A stretch of DNA of 64,000 nucleotides, from assembly GCA_025800385.1 (NCBI GenBank), contig JAOXRS010000066.1, positions 124,001 through 188,000 of the forward strand, read 5' to 3'. Below, piece by piece: positions 34,476 through 44,173 of this stretch (the stretch's first letter is position 1; each line of letters starts with the position of its first letter). The stretch is from Candidatus Albibeggiatoa sp. nov. NOAA. GTDB taxonomy: Bacteria; Pseudomonadota; Gammaproteobacteria; Beggiatoales; Beggiatoaceae. Under the pieces are notes generated by a model that was given only the letters and a program-made list of their open reading frames with translations, was not told the DNA's origin and did not search any database. Made by a program: the position numbers and the translations under genes.

Positions 34476-36467
34476 CTAATCAATCTGCCATTTTACATTT
34501 TCAAGCATAGTGCCACTCTTACGTCCCCAAAGAATAGTCTCACGAGCATATTTAGGTTTATTATCTTTATAATCCTTTGGTTCAATTACCAGTATTTGAG
34601 GGGTTTCTTTTAGTGGTATAGGCTCTTTTGCAAAGCAATTCTCGAAATACTCTGGAAAGTTAAATTTAAATTGATGATGCATGATGACGGCATGTTTGTC
34701 ATGAGTTGGAATCCGTATTTTCTGATAAAGCACAGCTTCTGCTACTTCATCATAGTCATAGAAAATATCCATTTCTCTTAAAAATGTACAGATCAATGCT
34801 AAAAACTCATCATAGAACTGTCCTAAATCCTCAGAAATCCTCAGAAAACTGGCTTCTTCTTCATCCCAATAGATATTACCATAGTCAGGTATCTCACGCC
34901 CTCTAGCATTACCCAGAAGTAAATTATCAACTTGGAAATTAAATTGGGCGATTTCATCTCGAAAAATATTGCCTACTCCTGTTGGCATACAACATTCGCT
35001 GAGATAACTAATAAAGTCTGTATACTTAATGCCATAGCGATTATGCAAATATATCATGATAAAAAAGCCCAACTTTAAGCTATGCAAAGTCATTAAAAGC
35101 CAAGAAAATACGGTCATTTTCCGCCACTCATTCACAGGCATACTATCTGTTGTAACAATAATATCTTCATATTCTGTTGTTAAATTATCTTGACGAATTG
35201 CTCCATGAATTTCAGTTAAAGCAATACGCTTGGTTAAAATACCAAATTGTTTTTGATACAAAGGGTCAGCAAGTTCAGTATTAGGATATACTTGACAATG
35301 ATAAACAAATAGTTGATTTTTAAGGCCTGACTGCAGCATACCTTCGATACCAGTCACCCAAGTGTGATAATTTTCACCAGGCAACCCTAAAATCAATTCA
35401 GAGTAAACAGGTACATCATGCTCGTTAAATTTTAACTGTAAATTTTTATAGGTTGAGAGTTTGATATTTTGACGCTTAATATTTTTAAGGACTTGCTCGT
35501 CATTACTCTGCATACTTAAGGTAATGCCTTTTTCAAGACGATGGTTATGAAAAAGCATGGCAATATTATAGATTTTTTCATCCGTATTTTTGCCCCAACA
35601 AGTACGAAACTTTTCGGGATAGTTATACTTGTTTTTAGTGTCAACTAATATTTGAGCAATTTCAGCATCTCGCCTGTGTATACCAAAGTTAGAATCAGCG
35701 TTAAATACATATTTAATTTTATGTTGCGCACACCATTCAATTTCTCTTCGGACACGCTCTATACCGTGATAACGGTATTTTCTACTTAAACCGCCTTGAC
35801 CCCAAAAGCAAAACGTACATGGAAATGGACAGCCACGGTTTGTTTCAACAATTGCCTGAAATTGTAAATCTGGCCTTGCGGTTATTAAATCATCAAACAA
35901 ACCTTCTATATAAGGCGATGGATAAAGATCAAGGTCTCTAGATTTTGGACGCTCCAAATCATTACGAATGCAAGCATGTGTATCTGGATGACGCCAAGCA
36001 ATACCAGCAATGTTACTAAAGTCACGTGAATCTAAAAATCTAGTTAAAATTTCTGAAAATGCTTCTTCACCTTCACTACGAACAGCAATATCAATAAAAG
36101 GATATTGTTCAAAGTATGCTTGAGGATAATGCGGTACTTGCGGGCCACCAAATACAATCAAACAATTAGGGTATCGTTGTTTGACTTTATTTGCTATTTC
36201 TAAATTAAGTTGCTCATTCCACATTGACGTGGAAAATGCAGCGACTGTAGGATTATCATACTGTTTTATTATCTGCTGAGGGCTGTCACGATAAAATAAA
36301 AAAGGCATAAATTGATAATTGTCTCTCAACAATTTCGATGTTTCAGCATATGCTCTCAATAACCCAGAGACTAAAGGAAGATAAGCAGCATGTTCCATGA
36401 CAACGTTAAACTCATTCAAATAGACTTTATGTCTTAACTTGGAGTCTGAAAGTTCTTTATCTAACAT
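34476..36467 (-). CDS. B12-binding radical SAM protein (663 residues)
   Basis: An N-terminal B12-binding domain (AAYLPLVSGLLRAYA, VFGGPQVPHYP) is joined to a radical SAM core with CPFPCTFCFWG near residue 215. A C-terminal extension of roughly 200 residues (EIPDYGNIYWDEEEASFLR) is specific to this protein. KNIKRQNIKLSTYK and ELILGLPGENYHTW are typical of the family. AAGGA precedes the ATG. It follows the TPP beta gene by 33 bases. Reaction unknown; likely an unusual carbon-carbon or rearrangement step. Confidence 0.85.
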   Translation of the reverse strand: MLDKELSDSKLRHKVYLNEFNVVMEHAAYLPLVSGLLRAYAETSKLLRDNYQFMPFLFYRDSPQQIIKQYDNPTVAAFSTSMWNEQLNLEIANKVKQRYPNCLIVFGGPQVPHYPQAYFEQYPFIDIAVRSEGEEAFSEILTRFLDSRDFSNIAGIAWRHPDTHACIRNDLERPKSRDLDLYPSPYIEGLFDDLITARPDLQFQAIVETNRGCPFPCTFCFWGQGGLSRKYRYHGIERVRREIEWCAQHKIKYVFNADSNFGIHRRDAEIAQILVDTKNKYNYPEKFRTCWGKNTDEKIYNIAMLFHNHRLEKGITLSMQSNDEQVLKNIKRQNIKLSTYKNLQLKFNEHDVPVYSELILGLPGENYHTWVTGIEGMLQSGLKNQLFVYHCQVYPNTELADPLYQKQFGILTKRIALTEIHGAIRQDNLTTEYEDIIVTTDSMPVNEWRKMTVFSWLLMTLHSLKLGFFIMIYLHNRYGIKYTDFISYLSECCMPTGVGNIFRDEIAQFNFQVDNLLLGNARGREIPDYGNIYWDEEEASFLRISEDLGQFYDEFLALICTFLREMDIFYDYDEVAEAVLYQKIRIPTHDKHAVIMHHQFKFNFPEYFENCFAKEPIPLKETPQILVIEPKDYKDNKPKYARETILWGRKSGTMLENVKWQID

Positions 36468-36500
36468 GTTGTATTCCTTTTGGTTTATCTGGAATTAAAG

Positions 36501-37037
36501 CTATTTCTCAGTATAATAATCTCCATATTCAACTAAGAGTGTTGGTTTATTATCTATGCGCTGCAAGGCATATTCATAGCTACTAAAAACTTGTTCAGGC
36601 TCTTGTAACTGAATCACTTCAACCTGTTCCAACATCATGCGAAAAGCGTCGCCATAATCACCAACATGTTGATGACCTGGAAATAAAGGGTGTGCCGAAC
36701 CTGCTGTTACTTTTATAATAACATTAATATTTTTATCGCCATGAGTAAAGTAATTGAACTTATCTAAATGATTAATAAGCTGATTTGCTGCTAATAAAAG
36801 GAAGTTCCAACGTGGATAAATCAAAATAGGCACAAATCCTTCTAATGCCATACCAATGCCCATCCCCATTTGCATTTCTTCACAAACGGGTAGCTCTAAT
36901 TTTTTTTCGGCAGGAACGTCTTTTAACTGTGTTGTAATTGCCGTACCTTTATATGCAACTGATTGCCCCATAAATAAGGTTCTAGGGTCTTGCCCTAAAT
37001 AATCCATTGCACGTTTACATTCGTCAAAATACGCCAT
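36501..37037 (-). CDS. Short TPP-dependent enzyme, beta (pyrimidine-binding) subunit
   Basis: 178 residues, corresponding to the PYR domain of transketolase/E1-beta. The Glu that activates TPP is expected in LELPVCEEMQMG; MALEGFVPILIYPRWNF and NQLINHLDKF are typical of a short stand-alone group found in polysaccharide clusters. It lacks the C-terminal transketolase domain, and no frame continues it, so it is complete and not truncated. AGGG precedes the ATG by 6 bases. Partner is the alpha gene just upstream. Confidence 0.78.
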   Translation of the reverse strand: MAYFDECKRAMDYLGQDPRTLFMGQSVAYKGTAITTQLKDVPAEKKLELPVCEEMQMGMGIGMALEGFVPILIYPRWNFLLLAANQLINHLDKFNYFTHGDKNINVIIKVTAGSAHPLFPGHQHVGDYGDAFRMMLEQVEVIQLQEPEQVFSSYEYALQRIDNKPTLLVEYGDYYTEK

Positions 37038-37136
37038 AACTACCCTTTACATCCTAAATAATTAGAACTACTAATTGGAATACTGTCGATAACTATATAA
37101 AATTGAACTACTTCTTCTCTTGAAGTGCGATCTAAA

Positions 37137-37754
37137 CTAGAAGTGAATAAATTTACCAATACCCGAGTGAGGCCAAGACAGTGAATAGTCAAAATAACGC
37201 ACATTCTTATGTCTACCTAATGATTGCTGTTGCTGAATTTTTTCCTTGCAACTTCTACCCCAAACCTCTTGAGTAGGCGAACAAACAGACACGCCATTAT
37301 CTTCAACAACAAAGGTGATTGGTAATTGAAAATTCTCTGCATATTCAATACATTCTTGCACAATGCCTGTGAAATAGGTCATATCTCCAATAAAGCACCA
37401 TACATGTTGATTGTCAATTTGCTTTCTTTTAAAACCTAATGCAACACCTAGTGCCATAGGTGCAATACCGCCTACGATTGCTGATGTGTAGAAATGATAC
37501 TCTGGGAAACAAAGCGTAATGCTATCACCTTGGACAATTTTTTCTTCAATTAATTGACTAGGTATACCTTTTAATAAAGCATGTAAATGAGATGCCCATG
37601 TTGAAAAAACATAGTCTTGTTTATTAACTTCCTTAAATATATCTATTAATTGTTGCTCATTACCATCTCTTAAATGAATAGGCGCTTTAATTTTGCCTTG
37701 CTCATAAATATTAGCAATACGCTGTTCAAATGCAGTAAGTTGTTCTGGAGACAT
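37137..37754 (-). CDS. Short TPP-dependent enzyme, alpha (PP-binding) subunit
   Basis: 205 residues. The TPP diphosphate motif begins at GDMTYFTGIVQECIEYAE and ends at VVEDNGVSV; an E1-alpha-like FSTWASHLHALLKGIP lies upstream. It is shorter than E1-alpha of pyruvate dehydrogenase but matches the size of the paired short group. With the beta subunit it should form an enzyme that moves a two-carbon or acyl unit via TPP; acceptor unknown. 99 bases separate it from the beta gene, unusually wide for this operon. Confidence 0.78.
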   Translation of the reverse strand: MSPEQLTAFEQRIANIYEQGKIKAPIHLRDGNEQQLIDIFKEVNKQDYVFSTWASHLHALLKGIPSQLIEEKIVQGDSITLCFPEYHFYTSAIVGGIAPMALGVALGFKRKQIDNQHVWCFIGDMTYFTGIVQECIEYAENFQLPITFVVEDNGVSVCSPTQEVWGRSCKEKIQQQQSLGRHKNVRYFDYSLSWPHSGIGKFIHF

Positions 37755-37759
37755 AGACT

Positions 37760-38965
37760 TTACCGAAAGAGTTTATCATGTAATTCTTGAGAAAAAGATA
37801 AAACGCTGTTAGTCATTTGTTCTACCTTTTGTAATATCTCAGACAAATCATTAAGTGATATTTTAAAATCATAATCAAATTTTTCTGTTACAGTACCTTT
37901 GCGTTCTTCTGGTAAAGAAACAGGCTCACCAATAATTTTATGGTAAGGTTGTCCTAATGCACGGCAAAAATCGACAGCAGTAAAAGGATCATAATGGAAG
38001 CCTTTATAGGTGAATTCTATAATAATGGCATTCTTAGGCGCAAAAATCGATACCATGGATGAACCACCAATTGGCATAACAAGTATTTCAACTTGAGAAA
38101 TTAAATCTATCTGTTCTTGCGGAGAAAGTTCTTCCATATAAACTGTTTGAAAGCCATACTTTTTTAACACCTCAACGACTGCGTCCTCGTTTACAAGTCT
38201 TCTCCATTTAGCCTGCTTACGAGAAACATATATTCTTGATTTTTTACTAGCATGTTGAGTTGATAATAAAGAACGTTCTTGTAAAAAAGCATACCTCAAA
38301 AGATGAATTGTATCAGGTGAAATATACATTTTTTTATCAGAATAATGTCCCATGTAATATGGTACAGAAGGTACCCACAACCGAGATACTGTTACAACAT
38401 CAGAGTGATTAATAAGACAAAATTGATCTTCTTTAAAGCCTAGTAAAGAGAGAAACCCTAAAAAACGTTTTGGTGTATCATTTGTAATTAATAACTTTAA
38501 CTTCTTTAAGTGTGGATGTAATTCAAGTATGGCTAAACGAAGCACATGCTCAACCATCCAATGCCCAAAATTTGGAGAACCACTAATCAATACAGCTTCA
38601 TCATAGCTTTTATTTGGTTCGCCTACTTTAATCTGAGCTATATTATTTTGACCTACGCTTAGAGAGTTGCCTTGCTCTAAACGATTAAATAAATTCGTTG
38701 GTGTATTATTATGGGTTAATCCATGTAGAAAAATATTGCCATCAGCTTCACTCCTCACAAACCTTCCTGCAAAAACAGCAACATTATGCATACAAGCAAG
38801 ATATACATGTGATTGTCCATAAGCCACGACTTGTAATTGATTAGGCTTTTTCAAGTTTTTTGTTAAAAAATGTAATGTTTCCGGTTTACTATATTCGTAA
38901 AACGCCCATTTTTTCTCTAAACAATAATCTTTGATTAGAGAAGCATTCACAACTTGTTTTTCCAT
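37760..38965 (-). CDS. Glycosyltransferase family 61 protein
   Basis: 401 residues from the ATG at 38965 (an in-frame GTG at 39001 is also possible). GT61 features: SPNFGHWMVEHVLRLAIL, then KSRIYVSRKQAKWRRLVNED and the C-terminal GGSSMVSIFAPKNAIIIEF. Such enzymes add xylose, GlcNAc or related sugars in eukaryotes and are found in bacterial glycan loci with unknown donors. Between the TPR glycosyltransferase and the TPP alpha gene, spacing 23 and 5 bases. Confidence 0.82.
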   Translation of the reverse strand: MEKQVVNASLIKDYCLEKKWAFYEYSKPETLHFLTKNLKKPNQLQVVAYGQSHVYLACMHNVAVFAGRFVRSEADGNIFLHGLTHNNTPTNLFNRLEQGNSLSVGQNNIAQIKVGEPNKSYDEAVLISGSPNFGHWMVEHVLRLAILELHPHLKKLKLLITNDTPKRFLGFLSLLGFKEDQFCLINHSDVVTVSRLWVPSVPYYMGHYSDKKMYISPDTIHLLRYAFLQERSLLSTQHASKKSRIYVSRKQAKWRRLVNEDAVVEVLKKYGFQTVYMEELSPQEQIDLISQVEILVMPIGGSSMVSIFAPKNAIIIEFTYKGFHYDPFTAVDFCRALGQPYHKIIGEPVSLPEERKGTVTEKFDYDFKISLNDLSEILQKVEQMTNSVLSFSQELHDKLFR

Positions 38966-38988
38966 GATATAAAACAACACAAAAATAT

Positions 38989-40941
38989 TTAATGCCGACA
39001 CTCTAAGATCATTTCTAAAAAATGTCTAGCATAACCCTGAGCCATTTTCTGAGTATTTGTAAAAAAGTGCTCAATAAATTGACTATAAGCATAACCTGAT
39101 TGTTGTCTCAAATTTTCATTTTCAATCAATTGGCAAGTATAATCAAAGTATTGCTCAGCATTATTTGCACAAAAATAAACACTTTTTTCTTGAGGGTGAA
39201 AAATCTCATTTATCAATTGATGTTCATCAGGTGAACCCATTTTACCCATCAAAACAGGAGATATTGCACCATATAAACCTGTATTGTATGAATCATTAGA
39301 AGCATATAAGACAATAGGGTTAGATGCTGCGATAGTCTCATATGCAGTAAAACCACAAGGGAACGGAAAAGAATCTAAAAAAATATCTAAAACTTGTGCG
39401 TATAATTTTGTATTAACCCAACCAATAAAAAAGCATTGATTGCTTACTTCATACTGGTCAAAAACGGCTTGAATTGAAGGTAACTGCTCTCGCCCAGTCC
39501 ACAGAAAGGCAGCTTTAGGGTATTTTTTTAAGATTTTAGCGATTGTTTCAAGAAATTCTGAGCTATTCAGTTTTTCCTCTCTACCCATTGAGCCTAAAAT
39601 AATATCAAATTTTTTATGATATTGTGCTCGAATTGTTTGTGCTTCTTGTTTGAGCATAGGGTCGTACCAACCACTAATACCTAGACTAGATGTTCGCCAT
39701 ACTTTATTACCAATTTTCTTAGATGCCCCACTGCTAGCCCCTGTTAAATAACCATCAATATCATCAAATTCTAACCCATGATATTTCATTGCCCACCAAA
39801 TTTGTACAGGTGCTATACGCATACTAAAAGCAAATGGCATCATTGTTGCCAAACTAACCCAAACTAAGGCTGCAACCTGATCTTGAGCAGTCTGTTCACG
39901 TAGAAATAATAGCTTTTCATAACGGCTTTCTTGGTTACATTGTTTTGACAAAAAGACAACGGGCACACCTATTTTTTGGCAGCGTACTAACATTTCCTCA
40001 TCATATCCATCAAAAGCATAAATAATGGGTTTAAATAACTCCTCATCTAGTTGTGATACCCCCTCTAACATATTTAACACTATTTCAATATGCGCTAGTA
40101 AACTAGCCTTATGAATAAAAAAGCCTATTGTGGGTACAGCATGATGTAATACAGACTTATCTAGTGGGGGTAACGTTGCTTTTACACGTTGCCCTGCATC
40201 GCACATATCACCCACCCATAGGCTGAAGCAGGTGCTAAAGTGCTCTGCCGTTTCTTTTGGTTTTATATGGTTATGATAAATAGAAGATTCTAATATTAAT
40301 CCAAGTGCATAAAAATCATGAGCTAAAGCCTGTTGCATACAAGGCAAGCCAACATGCTGGAACACAGATGTATTCCAGTTTCTATCAGTTGACTTGTCAA
40401 ATCTTAAAACCTGTAACAACCCTAAAATTGTAGCCTGTAAGTCTTTTTCAGCTAACTTCCAATTAATATGTTTTATGAGCTGTGGTAACCGTACAGTAAT
40501 TTTTTGTAATTGTTCTACTTGATATAAACATTCACCATAATGTATAAAATGTTCTGCATAAGGTCGCCAATCTATAGGTGGCACTTGAGTCATTAATACT
40601 ATAACTGTTTCTATGTTAAAGTTATTATTTGATTTGAATGCTAGACTAAATCCCTTTTTATACCAAATAATAGCTTCTTGATATTTTCCTAAGTCTTTGT
40701 AAATAAGTGCTACCTTTAGATAAGCATCTAAAAATTTAGGGCTATATTTTACTACCTGTAGTAGAAATTCTAGTGCTTCATCATAATGTTTACCATGGTA
40801 GGCAATACCACCAAGCAGATATAAAGTATTTGCATCATTAGGTATTCTTTTTAAGATTTGAAGGCATAGTTGTTTTGCGTACTGCAATTTACCTTTTTGT
40901 AGGGCTTGACTGGCAAGTTTTCGAGCTTGTTGAGGTGACAT
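38989..40941 (-). CDS. TPR glycosyltransferase (OGT/HMW1C-like)
   Basis: 650 residues. Two or three TPR units occupy about residues 8-110 (YLLGGIAYHGKHYDEALEFL, VALIYKDLGKYQEAIIWYKK). A C-terminal GT-B part (about 270-640) has APVQIWWAMKYHGLEF, DIILGSMGREEKLN, FFIGWVN and FLDSFPFPCGFTAYETIAAS. This matches the GT41 style of SPINDLY/HMW1C proteins that glycosylate proteins in the cytosol. It leads the longest minus-strand run, so the glycan could be placed on a protein. Target not visible in this window. Confidence 0.8.
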   Translation of the reverse strand: MSPQQARKLASQALQKGKLQYAKQLCLQILKRIPNDANTLYLLGGIAYHGKHYDEALEFLLQVVKYSPKFLDAYLKVALIYKDLGKYQEAIIWYKKGFSLAFKSNNNFNIETVIVLMTQVPPIDWRPYAEHFIHYGECLYQVEQLQKITVRLPQLIKHINWKLAEKDLQATILGLLQVLRFDKSTDRNWNTSVFQHVGLPCMQQALAHDFYALGLILESSIYHNHIKPKETAEHFSTCFSLWVGDMCDAGQRVKATLPPLDKSVLHHAVPTIGFFIHKASLLAHIEIVLNMLEGVSQLDEELFKPIIYAFDGYDEEMLVRCQKIGVPVVFLSKQCNQESRYEKLLFLREQTAQDQVAALVWVSLATMMPFAFSMRIAPVQIWWAMKYHGLEFDDIDGYLTGASSGASKKIGNKVWRTSSLGISGWYDPMLKQEAQTIRAQYHKKFDIILGSMGREEKLNSSEFLETIAKILKKYPKAAFLWTGREQLPSIQAVFDQYEVSNQCFFIGWVNTKLYAQVLDIFLDSFPFPCGFTAYETIAASNPIVLYASNDSYNTGLYGAISPVLMGKMGSPDEHQLINEIFHPQEKSVYFCANNAEQYFDYTCQLIENENLRQQSGYAYSQFIEHFFTNTQKMAQGYARHFLEMILECRH

Positions 40942-41338
40942 TTATGTTATCCAAATCTCAGGTAATAAGTTCTATTTACCAAACTTACAACTTATTCCAA
41001 AATATTGGTGTCATAGATTGAAATGATGGTGTTAGATGTAAGTTTGTGAAATTTAAAAGTGTTTTATGATTTTGTAGAAGTAGCGAGGTTAATTGAATTT
41101 TAAGCAAATACAGCTACAGCGCATCTATTTTTAGAAATATTATACTGATCTTGTAAATTATTTAGTAGGCTGAAAACTATCATCCCTAGCCGCTAATTAG
41201 TTTGTATAGTTTAAAGTTTGGTATCTGCAGAATGCTTTGTAACTCCTATATTAATAACGAGTTACTTATTATCAGAAAACAAATTATAAAGTTGTATTTA
41301 CCCCATTATGAATACTAAAAAATTATAAATTTTCACAT

Positions 41339-41367
41339 TTGACAATTTATTTTGAATGCCATATATT
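41339..41367 (+). promoter_or_regulatory. Promoter of tetR-DUF2141
   Basis: TTGACA (41339-41344) with a 17-base spacer and TATATT (41362-41367): a near-consensus sigma-70 promoter. Confidence 0.6.
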
Positions 41368-41382
41368 TGAGTATTATCGCGA

Positions 41383-41400
41383 TTGACAATTAGCTTGTTA
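41383..41400. promoter_or_regulatory. Imperfect inverted repeat, candidate TetR operator
   Basis: TTGACAATTAGCTTGTTA contains TGACAA and TTGTTA, inverted with one mismatch, about 10-27 bases past the expected transcription start and just before the tetR ribosome binding site. Confidence 0.35.
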
Positions 41401-41409
41401 GGGTAAGTA

Positions 41410-41994
41410 ATGCCAAGGCCGAGTTTAAAACAACAACGTAAGGAAGAAATTTTACACGCCTATGAAACCTGTATTGCATTATACGGCGTGGAAGGGGCAA
41501 CTTTACAAAAAATTGCCGAAACTGCAGGCATCGCACGGCCTTTACTGAGGCATTATGTCGGTAATAATGATGAATTATTAAATCAAGCGGTTGATCGCTT
41601 CTTAATTCGTTCTGATGCACAAATGAACCAGTTTATAGATTCAAACCTGCAGCAATCCAGTGAGCTCATTGAAATATTGCTGGATTATGGGCAAGCTGAA
41701 GGACAAGTCAATGATGTGACAATTGCACTTGCACTAATGATAGCATCCCAAACTCGCCCTGAACTCAAACTTAAAATGAATCAGTGGTTTAATCAAGTGA
41801 GTCAAGGCTTTGATATTGTACTGACAAAAATGTATCCAAAAGCTGAAGTTACTCAAGTAAAGACCGTATCAGCAGGGATTTTAGGGATTTACTTTAACGT
41901 TGATTCTTTGCTACCACTTGGACATTTTGTCACTTATCGAGAGTATTCACGACAAGCGATGCAACAATTACTACTGATACTTGAAAATACTTAA
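41410..41994 (+). CDS. TetR-family transcriptional regulator
   Basis: 194 residues. The N-terminal helix-turn-helix is clear (GVEGATLQKIAETAGIARPL, then LLRHYVGNNDELL). The C-terminal ligand domain is unassigned. It precedes the DUF2141 gene by 14 bases with a shared promoter, so it probably represses its own operon. AGGG lies 6 bases upstream of the ATG. Confidence 0.88.
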   Translation: MPRPSLKQQRKEEILHAYETCIALYGVEGATLQKIAETAGIARPLLRHYVGNNDELLNQAVDRFLIRSDAQMNQFIDSNLQQSSELIEILLDYGQAEGQVNDVTIALALMIASQTRPELKLKMNQWFNQVSQGFDIVLTKMYPKAEVTQVKTVSAGILGIYFNVDSLLPLGHFVTYREYSRQAMQQLLLILENT

Positions 41995-42008
41995 ATGGAG
42001 ACATTCCA

Positions 42009-42434
42009 ATGAAAATATTGTTTAGTTTCTTAGCTTTATTAGTCACATTTAACACAGCATATGCAGGTGATTTACAAATCACAATCAATAACATCCATAA
42101 TGACAAGGGCTATTTGTTAATTTCAGTTTATAACAATGCAACAGCCTTTGAGACTGAAGATGAAAATGAGATACACACATATGTAGCAATGCCAGCAAGA
42201 GTGGGTAGTCAAATCATCACGTTACATGCTTTTCCTGTAGGCACATATGCAATTTCAGTTTTACATGATGAAAATGGTAATAGTCAGTTTGATGTAGATA
42301 AATTAGGCACACCTTTAGAAGGTTATGCGTATTCAAACAATGTAGGCTTAATGGCTACACCCACATTTAAACAAGCTGCTTTCACCCATGAGCAAACTAA
42401 CCTTGAAATGAAATTGTTATATACCATGAAATAG
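42009..42434 (+). CDS. DUF2141 exported protein
   Basis: 141 residues. A signal peptide (FSFLALLVTFNTAYA) is followed by a small beta-rich domain: LQITINNIHNDKGYLLISVY, GTYAISVLHDENGNSQFD and GTPLEGYAYSNN, all DUF2141 hallmarks. Periplasmic or secreted; function unknown. GGAG precedes the ATG. It is the second gene of the tetR operon. Confidence 0.85.
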   Translation: MKILFSFLALLVTFNTAYAGDLQITINNIHNDKGYLLISVYNNATAFETEDENEIHTYVAMPARVGSQIITLHAFPVGTYAISVLHDENGNSQFDVDKLGTPLEGYAYSNNVGLMATPTFKQAAFTHEQTNLEMKLLYTMK

Positions 42435-42464
42435 TATTTTAAATAAACCTAAAGAAACATTGGG

Positions 42465-42504
42465 CTAAGAGCCTACTGACTGAGTAATATAAGCAGGTTC
42501 TTAG
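42465..42504 (+). terminator. Hairpin after the DUF2141 gene
   Basis: CTAAGAGCCT (42465-42474) pairs with AGGTTCTTAG (42495-42504) with one G-U. No T run follows. Confidence 0.4.
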
Positions 42505-42884
42505 AAGCTATCGATGAATAATATCCAAAATTGGTAACATTTCTTCTGTACCTTGCTTGCGCTCCATAGATTAAGCGTTACTCGATATAATTACTAGCAA
42601 CAGTTTCTTGACTGCCATCGCTTAAAGGAATCGTCGCATTAACTGTACGCAACTCTAAATCTCTGTCTTAAACGTTTTGTGTTTAAATAGGTTGGGTAAT
42701 ACTCAGAAATAGCTTGCCTGTTGCTTAAAAGTGCTTGTTTATAGAAATCACCTACACCTCATAAATGTAAAAAGAACTATGAATTAATCGAAGAACAGAT
42801 AATAAAGAGAGTTCAAGAAATTGGACAATGCTGTCAGAGTCAGCCTTTATCTGCTAACAAATAATCCATATCAAAATCTTACAT
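42505..42884. other. Gap with a possible decayed coding remnant
   Basis: No intact gene. On the minus strand about 28 codons around 42580-42665 read LELRTVNATIPLSDGSQETV before and after stop codons. That looks protein-like, perhaps an old gene or transposase scrap, but it is too short to assign. Confidence 0.25.
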
Positions 42885-43106
42885 CTAAGCTTGAGCTTGT
42901 TTAATTTCGGAATTTTGCCCTCTGGCTAAAATAAACTTGATGAAATTACCTAAAGCATCATTTGCTGCATATATTTCGTAAAATAACAAATAACCTATTG
43001 TCATTCCTTTGAACATTAAAAAAACCACACTATCCAAATGCAGCTGTCGCAATAAATAGCATGGCTTTATATCATAGTTTAATTTCTGTTTTAATGCATT
43101 TAGCAC
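42885..43106 (-). CDS. Doubtful 73-residue membrane protein after slipin
   Basis: A GTG-started frame 8 bases past the slipin stop. It has one or two hydrophobic stretches (SVVFLMFKGMTIGYLLFYE). Composition is plausible, but there is no ribosome binding site and no recognised family. It may be a non-coding frame. Confidence 0.3.
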   Translation of the reverse strand: MLNALKQKLNYDIKPCYLLRQLHLDSVVFLMFKGMTIGYLLFYEIYAANDALGNFIKFILARGQNSEIKQAQA

Positions 43107-43114
43107 ATAAAAAA

Positions 43115-43885
43115 TTAATCATTTTTGCCTTGCATTGCAGTTTGAAACGCTTTTAACAAATCAATCGGTAATGGGAATGCAATTAAATGGCTTTTACTAT
43201 CGCTGGCCACATCACTCATGGTTTGCAAATAACGTAACTGAATCGCTTCGGGTTGTTGCGACATAATTTGTGCAGCTTCCAATAATTTGCTTGAAGCCTG
43301 TAACTCACCATCAGCATGAATTACTTTCGCACGACGTTCACGCTCTGCTTCGGCTTGACGTGCGATGGCTCGAATCATACTTTCATCTAAATCTACATGT
43401 TTAATTTCAACATTTGCAACTTTAATTCCCCATGCATCGGTTTGCTTATCTAAAATTTCTTGAATATCTCGATTTAACTTATCCCGTTCTGACAGCATTT
43501 CATCTAATTCATGATGACCTAAAACTGAACGCAATGTGGTTTGGGCTAATTGGCTGGTGGCTTGAATAAAATCTTCAACTTGAATAATTGCCTTCTCAGG
43601 TTCCATGACACGGAAGTACACTACTGCATTGACTTTTACTGACACATTATCCCGTGACATTACATCTTGGCTTGGTACATCCATCACAATTGTCCGTAAG
43701 TCTACTTTAACGATTTGCTGTAGCCCCGGAAGCACAATTACCAGCCCAGGCCCTTTGACACCTTGATAACGACCTAAGAAGAACATCACGCCGCGTTCAT
43801 ACTCACGTAGCACGCGAATCATATAAACAAGTAAACCGCCTAATACAAAAAGTAGGGGAATAATGACATTGGCGAGCAAACCCAT
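43115..43885 (-). CDS. Slipin (stomatin-like SPFH protein)
   Basis: 256 residues. An N-terminal membrane hairpin ([19 protein letters not shown]) is followed by the SPFH domain: [28 protein letters not shown]-like [17 protein letters not shown], and the C-terminal [19 protein letters not shown]. Forms oligomers at the inner membrane and is thought to organise proteins or lipids. The usual NfeD/ClpP-class protease partner is not adjacent: 288 bases upstream are empty. GGAG precedes the ATG. Confidence 0.9.
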   Translation of the reverse strand: MGLLANVIIPLLFVLGGLLVYMIRVLREYERGVMFFLGRYQGVKGPGLVIVLPGLQQIVKVDLRTIVMDVPSQDVMSRDNVSVKVNAVVYFRVMEPEKAIIQVEDFIQATSQLAQTTLRSVLGHHELDEMLSERDKLNRDIQEILDKQTDAWGIKVANVEIKHVDLDESMIRAIARQAEAERERRAKVIHADGELQASSKLLEAAQIMSQQPEAIQLRYLQTMSDVASDSKSHLIAFPLPIDLLKAFQTAMQGKND

Positions 43886-44173
43886 AATGAAAACTCCTTC
43901 ACGTGATAATTTTCAATTAATATATGCTGAAATTACTCTAAACCTGACCGCTAAGCAATGCTTTTTTTGCAAATTTATTTAAAAAAAGAAAAATCGAATC
44001 AAAACCAGACATTGAGTGCATTTTTACGCTAGAATCGGAGGGAAATATAAAACATCCATTGAGTTTTTTTATCATCTATGATTCTTTTTTATAGCGTTAT
44101 AGATTAAACTATATAGGTTGTATAAATAAATCTTTTCGTTTTCATAAACTGAAGTGAATAGTAGGAGGACCGT

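Larger units (their letters stand above)
40942..41409. other. Divergent promoter gap between the glycan cluster and tetR
   Basis: 468 AT-rich bases. The only clear element is the promoter at 41339 toward tetR. No convincing minus-strand promoter was identified, though the cluster must start here. Confidence 0.5.
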
